From positions 1 to 36,462 of the forward strand of contig CAMYFZ010000012.1 of NCBI GenBank assembly GCA_947255165.1: DNA of 36,462 nucleotides, written 5' to 3'. This document shows positions 1 through 7,498 of this stretch, one piece after another (position 1 is the stretch's first letter; each line of letters begins with the position of its first letter). A program made the position numbers and the translations under genes. The stretch comes from an uncultured Varibaculum sp. GTDB taxonomy: Bacteria; Actinomycetota; Actinomycetes; Actinomycetales; Actinomycetaceae. Under the pieces are notes generated by a model. That model was not told the DNA's origin. It did no database searches and saw nothing but the letters and a program-made list of their open reading frames with translations.

Positions 1-415
1 AGATTTCTTTTACTTCCGGATTGATTTCTTTTCCGGCTTCTTTAATCGCGGTTTCTACCATGCGCCACCCGCCGTTGGGCATCATCGCCCGCTTTAAGGG
101 GGTATCGGTTTGCAATCCAACAATTACGTCATCTTCTTCACTGATGTAACCGGGCCCGAAAGCATCAATATCGGCCGGAGTGTCGGTGTCAACATCAAAG
201 ACTCGTTTTTGACGTTCTACCGAAAGATAGTTTTCCTCGAGCGCTTGCCAGAGTTTTTGGGTTTTGGAGGTCGGTCCACTTAAGAAGGCTGCATCACCCT
301 GGTAGGGAGTGTAGTTTTTTTGAATAAAATCGCGAACATCGATTTCTTTATTCCATTTTCCATCGTTGAAAGCTCGCCAAGCATCGGCCGCGGACGTTTC
401 TACGGTAGTAGACAT
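1..415 (-). CDS. pflB: Formate C-acetyltransferase (pyruvate formate-lyase), N-terminal part
   Basis: Only the first 138 codons are in the window; the gene continues past position 1. Pyruvate formate-lyase is a cytosolic glycyl-radical enzyme that converts pyruvate and CoA to acetyl-CoA and formate during anaerobic growth. The visible part matches the PflB N-terminus: a W-x-x-F-x-x-G-x-W opening, FLSGPTSKTQKLW, a DVDTDTPADI segment, FGPGYI, VGLQTDTPLKRA and GGWRMVETAI. The catalytic cysteines and the glycine loop lie outside the window. The ATG at 415 is preceded by GGAGGAGC about 11-13 nt upstream, which supports this start. No activating-enzyme gene (pflA) is visible, since the operon would continue leftwards. 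Family assignment is by recognition of these conserved blocks. Confidence 0.93.
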   Translation of the reverse strand, partial: MSTTVETSAADAWRAFNDGKWNKEIDVRDFIQKNYTPYQGDAAFLSGPTSKTQKLWQALEENYLSVERQKRVFDVDTDTPADIDAFGPGYISEEDDVIVGLQTDTPLKRAMMPNGGWRMVETAIKEAGKEINPEVKEI

Positions 416-554
416 AAATTTTTCAGCTCCTCCGGCAGGATCGCCGCCAGTAAGGGTGTTTATTGTTGCAGATATATTTTCTCAAATTAAGATCGTACAC
501 ACACCCCTAAATAGATAAGTGCAACCTAAGTCATAGATTAAACTCAGGTCGCTT

Positions 555-1808
555 CTATCCCCGGTGGGAACGCAGCGGCTCTCCCCCATAAAAGTCGCCG
601 AGGGCGCGCTCTTTATATGCCGGGTAATCGCCCTCAATAATGGATTGTCTAATCCCGCGTACCAGCTGCACAGTGAAGTATTCATTGTGAATAGTCGCCA
701 GGGTAAAACCCAACATTTCTTTAGCTTTGAACAGGTGGTGCAGGTAGGCGATGGAATAGTTCTGGCAGGTGTAACAGTTACAGCCCGCTACCGGGGCCTG
801 GAAGTCCCGTTTAAATTCGGAGCGGGTCAGGTTGAAGCGCCCATAGCGCCCATAGAGTCCGCCGTTGCGTCCTATTCGGGAGGGATTCACGCAATCAAAA
901 GTGTCTGCTCCGGCTTCTACCCCGGCGAAAATATCGTCCGGTTCGCTAAGTCCTAGCAGGTGGCGGGGCTTATCTTCCGGGAGTTCTTGGCAAACCCAAT
1001 CCACGATAGTAGCCAGGTTTTCTTTCTCAAAAGCGCCCCCGATTCCAAAACCATCAAAGCTACGCCCTGCCACTTCCATCCCGGACAAGTCGCGGGCAGC
1101 TTTACGCCGTAAGTCTTCATATTGTGCCCCTTGGATAACCCCATACAGCATTTGATAAGGCTTATCGGCACGTTCCTGAGTGAGGCGCTCATGTTCAGCT
1201 AGGCACCGCTCGGCCCAGCGCCGAGTGCGCTCCAAGGATTCCACCTGGTATTCGCGGGAGTTAAGCAAAGTGGTGAGCTCATCGAAGGCCATCATAATAT
1301 CGGCGCCCAATTGGTGCTGAATCTGCATGGACACTTCGGGAGTAAATCGATGCCGGGAACCGTCCAGGTGGGAGCGGAAAGTAACCCCCTCGTCATCTAC
1401 GTGGGCGTGCCGTTCCTTCTTGTCTGCCACCGTATGATCAGCCCGTCCCGAGCCGGTGAACTCGCCCGAAAGTACTTTCTTATAGCCAGAACCTAGGGAG
1501 AGTACCTGGAAACCGCCGGAGTCGGTAAAAGTGGGGCCATCCCAGTTCATAAAGCGAGCTACCCCTCCTGCCTGGTCTATAACCTCAGGCCCCGGCTGTA
1601 GGTAGAGGTGATAGGCGTTAGCCAGGATCGCGGCTGCTCCTAACTCTTTCATGGTTTCCGGCAGCACCGTTTTCACCGTGGCTTTGGTGCCTACCGGAAT
1701 AAAGGCGGGGGTAGGAATATCGCCGTGTGGGGTGTGAATAATGCCGGCTCGTCCTCCTCTGTCCGGCAGCCCTGCCACTTTAGTGAAGGTCAAGACCGTA
1801 CCCCTCAT
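555..1808 (-). CDS. tgt: tRNA-guanine transglycosylase (queuine/preQ1 tRNA-ribosyltransferase)
   Basis: This enzyme exchanges guanine-34 for a queuosine-type base in tRNAs with GUN anticodons. It is 417 residues long. The general base Asp lies in DSGGFQ (D96), the nucleophile Asp in TFDCVNP (D305), and the zinc ligands are C343, C345, C348 and H374. An actinobacterial-type insertion of about 30 residues (around 107-137) follows the DSGGFQVLSL block. Two positions that set base specificity in preQ1-using enzymes are changed: DECT reads DELT (L178) and GGLAVGE reads GGAFEKE (259-263). The gene overlaps the end of the upstream transporter by 29 nt, so the two are translationally coupled. The ATG at 1808 has no clear ribosome site; a TTG at 1793 has AGGGG 7 nt upstream and gives a more usual N-terminus, so it may be the true start. 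Confidence 0.95.
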   Translation of the reverse strand: MRGTVLTFTKVAGLPDRGGRAGIIHTPHGDIPTPAFIPVGTKATVKTVLPETMKELGAAAILANAYHLYLQPGPEVIDQAGGVARFMNWDGPTFTDSGGFQVLSLGSGYKKVLSGEFTGSGRADHTVADKKERHAHVDDEGVTFRSHLDGSRHRFTPEVSMQIQHQLGADIMMAFDELTTLLNSREYQVESLERTRRWAERCLAEHERLTQERADKPYQMLYGVIQGAQYEDLRRKAARDLSGMEVAGRSFDGFGIGGAFEKENLATIVDWVCQELPEDKPRHLLGLSEPDDIFAGVEAGADTFDCVNPSRIGRNGGLYGRYGRFNLTRSEFKRDFQAPVAGCNCYTCQNYSIAYLHHLFKAKEMLGFTLATIHNEYFTVQLVRGIRQSIIEGDYPAYKERALGDFYGGEPLRSHRG

Positions 1809-2517
1809 GTTTCTTTACCCGGGAAATAACCAGATAAGTAAAGGGCAGGCACAGGATTTCTACCGCGCATTTATAGAGGTAGCCGCCGAGGAAAATATAG
1901 ATCAGCAGCTGGGAGAAACTCATGATTCCCCCAAATGCGATAGTACAAAACACGATGGAATCGACCAGTTCGCCTGCCAAGGTGGAGGTCACTAGGCGCA
2001 CCCAGAGATTATCCTCGCCCCAACGCTCCTTGATTTTCACCAATACGTAGGCGTTAAGCCAGTTGCCAAACACATAACCGGCCATAGAAGCGATTACGAT
2101 CCGGGGAACAAACCCCAGGACGCTCTGGAATGCTTCGTTATTTTGGTAAGAGGCTTCGGGAGGGAGCATCCCCACTACCCAGAATGTCAGGGAGGCCATT
2201 ACGGAAATCACGAAGCCCATCAGGATGGCGCGTTTAGCAGCGCGCAGTCCCCAAACCTCACTGATTACGTCCCCGAGGACGTAGGTGAGGGGGAAAGTAA
2301 TAGCTCCCCCGTCAAAAACAACCGGCCCCAGCTGAATCGCCTTAGTGGCGCAAATATTGGCGATCAATAAGAATGCCACAAAAAAGATCACGCAAATATC
2401 AAACAGACCACGCGGGCTGCGCGCAAAGATCGCGGCGTTAGTCGCCGCAGAAGCACTTTTTTCGAGGTCACCGGGCTGCGGAGGTGCAGATTCGTCAAAT
2501 TTCGTCATAGTTGTCAC
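1780..2517 (-). CDS. yhhQ: Queuosine precursor transporter (VUT/YhhQ family)
   Basis: An integral membrane protein of 245 residues with about six hydrophobic segments. It matches the VUT/DUF165 family, whose E. coli member YhhQ imports queuosine precursors. The family signature is visible as GPVVFDGGAITFPLTYVLGD followed by SEVWG, and as the GYVFGNWLNAYV and ASTLAGELVDS-like blocks (here TSTLAGELVDSIVF). It sits directly before tgt with a 29-nt overlap, so uptake and insertion of the base are encoded together; no biosynthesis genes (queC, queD, queE, queF) are in the window, which suits a salvage route. The GTG at 2517 has TAGATT exactly 6 nt upstream and no Shine-Dalgarno, which suggests a leaderless mRNA and leaves no room for a preQ1 riboswitch. 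An in-frame ATG lies three codons in. Confidence 0.9.
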   Translation of the reverse strand: MTTMTKFDESAPPQPGDLEKSASAATNAAIFARSPRGLFDICVIFFVAFLLIANICATKAIQLGPVVFDGGAITFPLTYVLGDVISEVWGLRAAKRAILMGFVISVMASLTFWVVGMLPPEASYQNNEAFQSVLGFVPRIVIASMAGYVFGNWLNAYVLVKIKERWGEDNLWVRLVTSTLAGELVDSIVFCTIAFGGIMSFSQLLIYIFLGGYLYKCAVEILCLPFTYLVISRVKKHEGYGLDLH

Positions 2518-2523
2518 CAGCCT

Positions 2524-2529
2524 AATCTA
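2524..2529 (-). promoter_or_regulatory. Leaderless -10 box of the queuosine transporter
   Basis: TAGATT on the minus strand lies exactly 6 nt before the GTG at 2517. Actinobacterial -10 boxes fit TAnnnT, so transcription would begin at or next to the G of GTG. No convincing -35 is seen. Confidence 0.6.
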
Positions 2530-2660
2530 GCAGCCTCCCCGGGGTACCCGTCCAGTTAGCCCCAGGGTATTATCCGTTACTTTTTTGGCGGCGCCGAAGG
2601 CTCTTTCGGGAACGCGGCTAGTAGCTTCGAGCTTGGGTTGGGTGCGTGAACACCTAAGTG

Positions 2661-2765
2661 GCGCGGGCAGAGGTTTTATCCGAGTCGGCTAGGCGGGCGT
2701 AAAACTCGAAAAATGCCGGTGGCTTTTTCGAGTTTTTGGGCGGGAGGAAAAACCTCTGCCCGCGC
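2661..2765. repeat. Nested hairpin element, copy 1
   Basis: This lies between the end of coaE (stop at 2802) and the start of the queuosine transporter. A perfect 17-bp outer stem (2661-2677 with 2749-2765) encloses an inner stem of 13 bp (2701-2713 with 2724-2736), extended by GCC/GGC around a GGT loop. Between the stems are two unpaired strands: left 2678-2700 (ATCCGAGT, then GG- and GGG-tracts) and right 2737-2748 (GGGCGGGAGG). Copy 2 at 18203-18306 has the same layout with different stem sequences that remain paired. On the minus strand the element starts 36 nt after the coaE stop codon. It could be a structured 3' UTR RNA, an unusual terminator or a palindromic mobile element. Confidence 0.8.
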
Positions 2766-2801
2766 TTAAGTAGACGCGCTTACTTTCATGAACCGATTCT
2801 A

Positions 2802-3464
2802 TTAGCTGTCGCCATTGGCCAGGCGCCGCAGCTCGGGCCATAGCTCCGAGGCAATCGTGCGCCGTAAATCTTCGCGGGTGGTGTCATTGACCAGTTCAAA
2901 GTTGGCAATCGCGCGACGCTGTTCCTCACTGGCTTGCGCCGCGATTCGGGCATCTACTTGTGCCGGCTCCATACCGGAGCGCTGAAGCAGGCGCTGGTAA
3001 CGCTGCTCCAAGGGCGCAGTCACTGCCACAATCACGTCAAAAGCCCGCGCATTCGGATTTTCCGCTAGCAAAGGAAGGTCGTAAATGCCGATATCTCCCG
3101 GAGTGAGGGAGGCAAAGAAACGGTCGGAAAGGAACGCGATATAGGGGTGGGTTATAGATTCTAGGAGGAGGCGGGCGTCGGGATTATTAAACACGATGGC
3201 TGCTAGTCCGCTGCGATCGACTCCGCTTTCCCACTCGGGGTGGTCAAAAGCGCGGGCAATATCGGGCGCTAAATCTACTAGAGCCTCCCCTGCCAGTTCA
3301 TCGGCGCTGCAAGTTTTAGCCCCTAGAGCCTTTAAAGTGTGGACCGCCGTGGATTTACCGGAGCCGATCCCACCAGTTACCGCTACCGAGAGGGCGTTCA
3401 TGGGAGAGGCCGCCGCCCAACGCGCTCCCCGATCCGGGTTGCGGTAAATCAATAGTTCACTCAC
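2802..3464 (-). CDS. coaE: Dephospho-CoA kinase
   Basis: CoaE phosphorylates the ribose 3'-OH of dephospho-CoA, the last step of CoA synthesis. The P-loop is GGIGSGKS, followed by the nucleoside-kinase layout with YDLPLLAEN, a VIVAVTAP strand and a lid region with QRLLQRSGM. From the GTG at 3464 the protein is 220 residues; an internal ATG at 3401 gives 199 residues, the usual length, beginning MNALSVAVTGGIGSGKS. The GTG has TAGGCT exactly 6 nt upstream and no Shine-Dalgarno, so a leaderless start at 3464 is plausible and would add a 21-residue N-terminal extension; the internal ATG has no ribosome site. Unlike mycobacterial CoaE, it has no fused C-terminal UPF0157 domain. Confidence 0.93.
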   Translation of the reverse strand: MSELLIYRNPDRGARWAAASPMNALSVAVTGGIGSGKSTAVHTLKALGAKTCSADELAGEALVDLAPDIARAFDHPEWESGVDRSGLAAIVFNNPDARLLLESITHPYIAFLSDRFFASLTPGDIGIYDLPLLAENPNARAFDVIVAVTAPLEQRYQRLLQRSGMEPAQVDARIAAQASEEQRRAIANFELVNDTTREDLRRTIASELWPELRRLANGDS

Positions 3465-3470
3465 GCCCTA

Positions 3471-3476
3471 AGCCTA
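3471..3476 (-). promoter_or_regulatory. Leaderless -10 box of coaE
   Basis: TAGGCT on the minus strand lies exactly 6 nt before the GTG at 3464. This favours the GTG as the start of both transcript and protein over the internal ATG at 3401. Confidence 0.5.
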
Positions 3477-3571
3477 CCGAGCGAATCCGCTTCCGCCCAA
3501 GAGATGATGTTTTAGCGTTAGCAAAATCTACAGCTACCGGGCGTAGATATATCCTTAGTTATTGACGATTT

Positions 3572-5128
3572 TCACTTTTCCCAGCCCAGAACATAATTTT
3601 CATGCGTGCCGTCAAATCCATACCAAAGAATATTTCCTTGAGAGTCTTTCCAAATCGCATCCCAGTAGTAACCGGAGTTCTTATACCTTTGGGGTGAAAC
3701 CGCAAGAGAAGAATCGGCACCGCGGAACGGCAACAAGTCCGGAACATCGTTCCAAAGGTAATCGGATTCCCCTCCTTCCATGCAGGCTCCTGGGGGCATC
3801 ACCGCAGAATAGCTTCCATCCAGGACTCTGACTAAGTTGTCCTTAACTGCCCGATATTCTGCTTCTTCACTGCGGGAAACCTGGGTCAACTGCTCCCTGT
3901 CTTTGCCTTCAGTGACAACATCACTCCAGCCAGCCTGACTATAAAGGTACTTAACTTTTATCCCCAGGCCTTGCGCCGCCGATAAATCAGCGGCAAAAAG
4001 ACTCTCGCTACTGACTGGTCCCTCACAAAATGGGCCATTAGAAGGAGGAATCAGCTTGGATTCCATCAACTTAGGCTGTTGACTTTGGGGATCCCAAATC
4101 CACACCAGTATCTGTTCGACTCGCCCTTGAAAAGTACGTTCTCCCTCATCTCTTTCCGGTATCTCTCCTCCAACAGTTTGTAGATAGAGAACCTGGGCGA
4201 AATCTAGGTAACCATCACCATTGATATCGGCATAAACTTTATCGTTTTGCCTAATACCAACGGCGAGGCCTATATCCCGACCTGGGTCTGGCGACTCCTT
4301 GAACCTGCCATCCGTAAGTTTGCACGGCTCGCCCTTGGCGTTAGTAATATCAATATTATTAAAATCCACCTTCTTAATGGCATCCCAGCCGGCAGGCTTT
4401 TGGGCGCCGGAATCCGGTGCCCCGGGGACATCAAATCTTTGGTAACTAATCTTCCCCTGCTTATCGGTTAGGCGGGTTGCCCAAATGGATTTACTATTGG
4501 CTGCCAAGGCCGGTTTACCCTGCAGACTAGTTTTCCAAATAGTCTTGCCTTTCTGCAGGTAAATAACTGTTTGTGCCTGCTTAGCGCTAGGAGTTGCGCA
4601 GACCATAACCTGATTGTCACGGTAGATTATTTCTCCCGCGCAATCGCCGATTTTAGCGGCAGATGCCGGAGCATACTCCTTCTCCCCGAGCGCACCCTTA
4701 CAAACTATCTGACCGCCGAATACCTCATAGGGCTGCGCCAGACCGTTATCGCAGGCCGGCAAGCTAAAGGGTTCTCCTTTCGCTTTCCCATCCAAAGATA
4801 GTGGCTGAGCACTAGCACCTTCGCTAGTAATAAAAATTAGCCAGATATCTACGGTCTCCTTGACCATCACTGCCGGACTAGCTTCAGTAACTACGTAGGG
4901 AGTAACGGAATCACTTTTTACCTGTTTATGCACCTCGATCACCGTGGAAACAGTAGGTGTTTTTCCCTTGGTGAATGCCGCGCCCAGTTTCCCGCTGTCA
5001 CCGGAGAATACAAATAGATAAAAAGTTAGTGCCAAATCAATCAGCACCAAAGTAACTAACACCCCTAACAGGCGCATAACCAAGCGGCCCTGTGCGCTGG
5101 CAGCAGCGGAAACTTGCTTAGTTTTCAT
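3572..5128 (-). CDS. Membrane-anchored extracytoplasmic protein of unknown function
   Basis: I do not recognise the family. About 518 residues: a short basic N-terminus, one hydrophobic segment (about residues 17-42, RLVMRLLGVLVTLVLIDLAL) and a large polar domain expected outside the cell. The domain is rich in aromatic and acidic residues and contains DINGDGYLDF near residue 305, the D-x-N-x-D-G-x-x-D pattern of calcium-binding loops in FG-GAP, dockerin and EF-hand proteins. Several cysteines (ACDN, DCAGE, PCKL, FCEG, ACMEG) could form disulfides. The start is either the ATG at 5128 or a GTG at 5134; AAGGTAGG lies just upstream of both. It follows the proline-rich membrane protein gene after about 19 nt, so the two probably form one unit. 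Its role could be in the envelope, but nothing visible sets a function. Confidence 0.75.
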   Translation of the reverse strand: MKTKQVSAAASAQGRLVMRLLGVLVTLVLIDLALTFYLFVFSGDSGKLGAAFTKGKTPTVSTVIEVHKQVKSDSVTPYVVTEASPAVMVKETVDIWLIFITSEGASAQPLSLDGKAKGEPFSLPACDNGLAQPYEVFGGQIVCKGALGEKEYAPASAAKIGDCAGEIIYRDNQVMVCATPSAKQAQTVIYLQKGKTIWKTSLQGKPALAANSKSIWATRLTDKQGKISYQRFDVPGAPDSGAQKPAGWDAIKKVDFNNIDITNAKGEPCKLTDGRFKESPDPGRDIGLAVGIRQNDKVYADINGDGYLDFAQVLYLQTVGGEIPERDEGERTFQGRVEQILVWIWDPQSQQPKLMESKLIPPSNGPFCEGPVSSESLFAADLSAAQGLGIKVKYLYSQAGWSDVVTEGKDREQLTQVSRSEEAEYRAVKDNLVRVLDGSYSAVMPPGACMEGGESDYLWNDVPDLLPFRGADSSLAVSPQRYKNSGYYWDAIWKDSQGNILWYGFDGTHENYVLGWEK

Positions 5129-5153
5129 AGTCACTACCTACCTTAAAACCTGC

Positions 5154-5642
5154 TCACCACAAACATAAGGTAATATTCCCCAGCTGTTCTACGAGAGTGG
5201 TCATTGAAAGCGGTGCTGAAATCGATGCCGGCAACGCCAAAATTTCCGGTTTTACCAGTACCAGCAGTAAGAACCCCAGATACGCTGCCGCGATTATGAT
5301 CCCAACTATTAACAGCACGACCGCTAATATCTGAGCAGGAGCTGCGCTCTGTCCCGCAAGGTTTGCGTTAAAAGGGACCGCCGCTTTAGGCCTATCACCC
5401 GAAGGCTGCTGCCCATATCCCGGAGGAACTGCTGGCGGTAAGGTAACCGGCGGCAGCGCCGGCTGCGGATAAGGAGAGCCTCCGCCCGCCTGCGGGCCGG
5501 GATAAGAAAATTGGGGTGCCGTTGGCGGCTGATTTGCGGGGAAAACCGTTCCGGGGGGACCGTAGGCACCGGCCTGCGGTGGGAGCTGGTTCGGGTTTCG
5601 AGTCTTACTGCCCTCATTATTAGTACCCGGCATCTGATTCAT
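5154..5642 (-). CDS. Proline-rich single-pass membrane protein of unknown function
   Basis: 162 residues. Residues 1-100 are disordered and rich in Pro, Gly, Gln and Tyr, with repeats of the PPG/YPGP type; residues 105-130 (ILAVVLLIVGIIIAAAYLGF onward) form one strong membrane helix, followed by about 30 hydrophobic residues. Such Pro/Gly-rich cytoplasmic tails on a single helix are common in actinobacterial membrane proteins but do not point to one function. The ATG at 5642 has TAGCGT exactly 6 nt upstream, which suggests a leaderless transcript. The next gene, for a larger anchored surface protein, starts within about 26 nt of this stop codon, so the two products may act together. Confidence 0.7.
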   Translation of the reverse strand: MNQMPGTNNEGSKTRNPNQLPPQAGAYGPPGTVFPANQPPTAPQFSYPGPQAGGGSPYPQPALPPVTLPPAVPPGYGQQPSGDRPKAAVPFNANLAGQSAAPAQILAVVLLIVGIIIAAAYLGFLLLVLVKPEILALPASISAPLSMTTLVEQLGNITLCLW

Positions 5643-5648
5643 AGTTTC

Positions 5649-5654
5649 ACGCTA
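5649..5654 (-). promoter_or_regulatory. Leaderless -10 box of the proline-rich membrane protein gene
   Basis: TAGCGT on the minus strand lies exactly 6 nt before the ATG at 5642. No Shine-Dalgarno is present in the six spacer bases. Confidence 0.5.
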
Positions 5655-5730
5655 CCAGGCATTAACTAAGCAAAACAGAAGATAGAAAAATGAGGCTAAT
5701 CCGCAATAATCAAGGCTAGTGTCCTGGCAA

Positions 5731-5773
5731 ATAAAACAGGGTGGGCAGAAGCTTTAAGCTTCTGCCCACCCTG
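5731..5773 (-). terminator. Rho-independent terminator of rpsA
   Basis: A perfect 16-bp stem (5737-5752 with 5758-5773) around a 5-nt loop is followed on the minus strand by TTTTATTT. It starts 43 nt after the rpsA stop codon, so it should end the rpsA transcript and insulate the downstream membrane-protein unit. Confidence 0.9.
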
Positions 5774-5815
5774 AAAGTTAAGCGTTAGAGTTCTTGGTTA
5801 GAACTGCAACCTGCT

Positions 5816-7273
5816 TTACTCGCCAGTTAGTTTCTCGCGGAGAGCCGCTAGGGCTTCATCAGAAGCCAAAGTACCGGAGGAGTCTTCACTCTCGGTCGAG
5901 TAGCTGGCATTTTCCGCGGGATCCGGGCGGGTGGCGGCGGCTTCAGTATCGGCTTCCAGAGCCTTAGCCACCTGTTCCTTGTGAGCCTTCCAACGGGCTT
6001 CCGCCTGGGCGTATTCTTCTTCCCAAGCTTCCCGCTGAGCCTCGTAGCCTTCCATCCACTCATTGGTTTCCGGATCAAAGCCTTCGGGGTACTTGTAGTT
6101 GCCTTCTTCGTCGTATTCGGCAGTCATGCCATACAGCGACGGATCAAACTCGGTATTGTTGGGGTCTACGCCCTCGTTCGCCTGCTTGAGCGACAGCGAA
6201 ATCCGGCGACGATCCAGATCAATGTCGATAACTTTAACGAATACTTCTTCGCCAACTTTAACGACCTGTTCCGGTACCTCTACGTGACGCTGCGCCAGTT
6301 CAGAGATATGCACCAAGCCTTCGATACCGTCCTCGACCCGCACAAACGCGCCGAAGGGAACCAGTTTGGTAACCTTGCCCGGCACCACTTGGCCGATAGC
6401 GTGGGTGCGCGCGAAGGTCTGCCAGGGATCTTCCTGGGTGGCTTTCAAGGACAGCGAAACCCGTTCGCGATCCATATCCACATCCAGTACCTCGACGGAG
6501 ACTTCCTGGCCGACTTCCACCACTTCGGAGGGGTGATCGATATGTTTCCAAGAAAGTTCGGATACGTGCACCAGGCCGTCTACTCCGCCCAGGTCCACGA
6601 ACGCACCGAAGTTGACGATCGAAGAAACCACGCCGGAACGAATCTGGCCCTTTTGCAGGGTATCCAGGAACTGGGTGCGTACCTCCGCCTGGGTTTGCTC
6701 CAGCCAGGCACGGCGCGAAAGCACCACGTTGTTGCGGTTCTCATCCAGCTCAATAATCTTGGCTTCAAGTTCCCGGCCAATATAAGGAGCAAGGTCGCGC
6801 ACGCGGCGCATCTCTACCAGCGAAGCCGGCAAGAAACCACGCAGACCGATATCCAAAATCAGGCCGCCCTTGACCACCTCGATCACGGTACCGGTGACTA
6901 CGCCATCGGCTTCCTTGACCTTCTGGACGTCGCCCCAGGCACGCTCGTATTGGGCACGCTTCTTCGAAAGCAGTAAGCGCCCCTCCTTATCTTCCTTCTG
7001 CAATACCAGGGCTTCGATTTCGTCGCCCACCTGGACAACGTCTTCGGGACTCACATCATGTTTGATGGATAGCTCGCGGGAGAGGATAACGCCCTCGGTT
7101 TTGTAACCAATATCTAGGAGGACTTCATCGCGGTCGACCCGCACGACAGTACCGGTAACGATGTCGCCATCGCCAAAGTACTTAATAGTTTTATCGATTG
7201 CAGCAAGTAGTTCTTCTTGTGAACCGATATCATTTACGGCAACTTGCTCGAGTTGCTCATTAGAGGTGGTCAT
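5816..7273 (-). CDS. rpsA: 30S ribosomal protein S1
   Basis: 485 residues with four S1 RNA-binding repeats at roughly 34-105, 122-190, 208-280 and 293-365. Each starts with a G-x-V-x-x-(I/V) strand, and the third and fourth carry the classic NFGAFVDLGGVDGLVHVSEL and PFGAFVRVEDGIEGLVHISE blocks. An acidic, disordered tail of about 110 residues follows. Actinobacterial S1 proteins typically have four repeats rather than the six of E. coli S1. S1 helps the 30S subunit bind structured mRNA leaders. The ATG at 7273 has TTGGAGAAA about 8 nt upstream. The gene has its own strong terminator and a 225-nt upstream gap after polA. Confidence 0.97.
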   Translation of the reverse strand: MTTSNEQLEQVAVNDIGSQEELLAAIDKTIKYFGDGDIVTGTVVRVDRDEVLLDIGYKTEGVILSRELSIKHDVSPEDVVQVGDEIEALVLQKEDKEGRLLLSKKRAQYERAWGDVQKVKEADGVVTGTVIEVVKGGLILDIGLRGFLPASLVEMRRVRDLAPYIGRELEAKIIELDENRNNVVLSRRAWLEQTQAEVRTQFLDTLQKGQIRSGVVSSIVNFGAFVDLGGVDGLVHVSELSWKHIDHPSEVVEVGQEVSVEVLDVDMDRERVSLSLKATQEDPWQTFARTHAIGQVVPGKVTKLVPFGAFVRVEDGIEGLVHISELAQRHVEVPEQVVKVGEEVFVKVIDIDLDRRRISLSLKQANEGVDPNNTEFDPSLYGMTAEYDEEGNYKYPEGFDPETNEWMEGYEAQREAWEEEYAQAEARWKAHKEQVAKALEADTEAAATRPDPAENASYSTESEDSSGTLASDEALAALREKLTGE

Positions 7274-7355
7274 AGAGATAATTTCTCCAAAACGGACTTA
7301 ATAGACAATATGGACAATTTGGTTCCTAATAAAAGAAACCTTGTTGAGCCTATCA

Positions 7356-7384
7356 GCAAAAACCCTTTCGGCTCCAGCTGAAAG
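7356..7384 (-). terminator. Possible polA terminator
   Basis: On the minus strand CTTTCAG and CCGAAAG form a short hairpin (7365-7384, one G-U pair), followed by GGTTTTTG. It lies about 115 nt after the polA stop codon, in the 225-nt gap before rpsA. The stem is weak, so this is a tentative call; no riboswitch or gene is evident in the gap. Confidence 0.3.
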
Positions 7385-7498
7385 ACCCCTAGCGGAGGGT
7401 ATTTTGGCAAAATGTATGCGATCACACAGTGATATCAGGATTGAGGATGCGCCCGAAGCTATCTAGTTACCCTCACTTTGCTCGCATAAAATATTTCG

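Noticed and set aside
2518..2660. preQ1 riboswitch before the queuosine transporter
   Set aside because: The -10 box 6 nt from the start codon leaves no leader, and no preQ1 aptamer pattern is seen in the upstream bases.
5981..6976. 331-codon open frame opposite rpsA
   Set aside because: It is the complement of a strongly conserved gene, rich in His/Phe/Arg as expected of an antisense frame, with no motifs.
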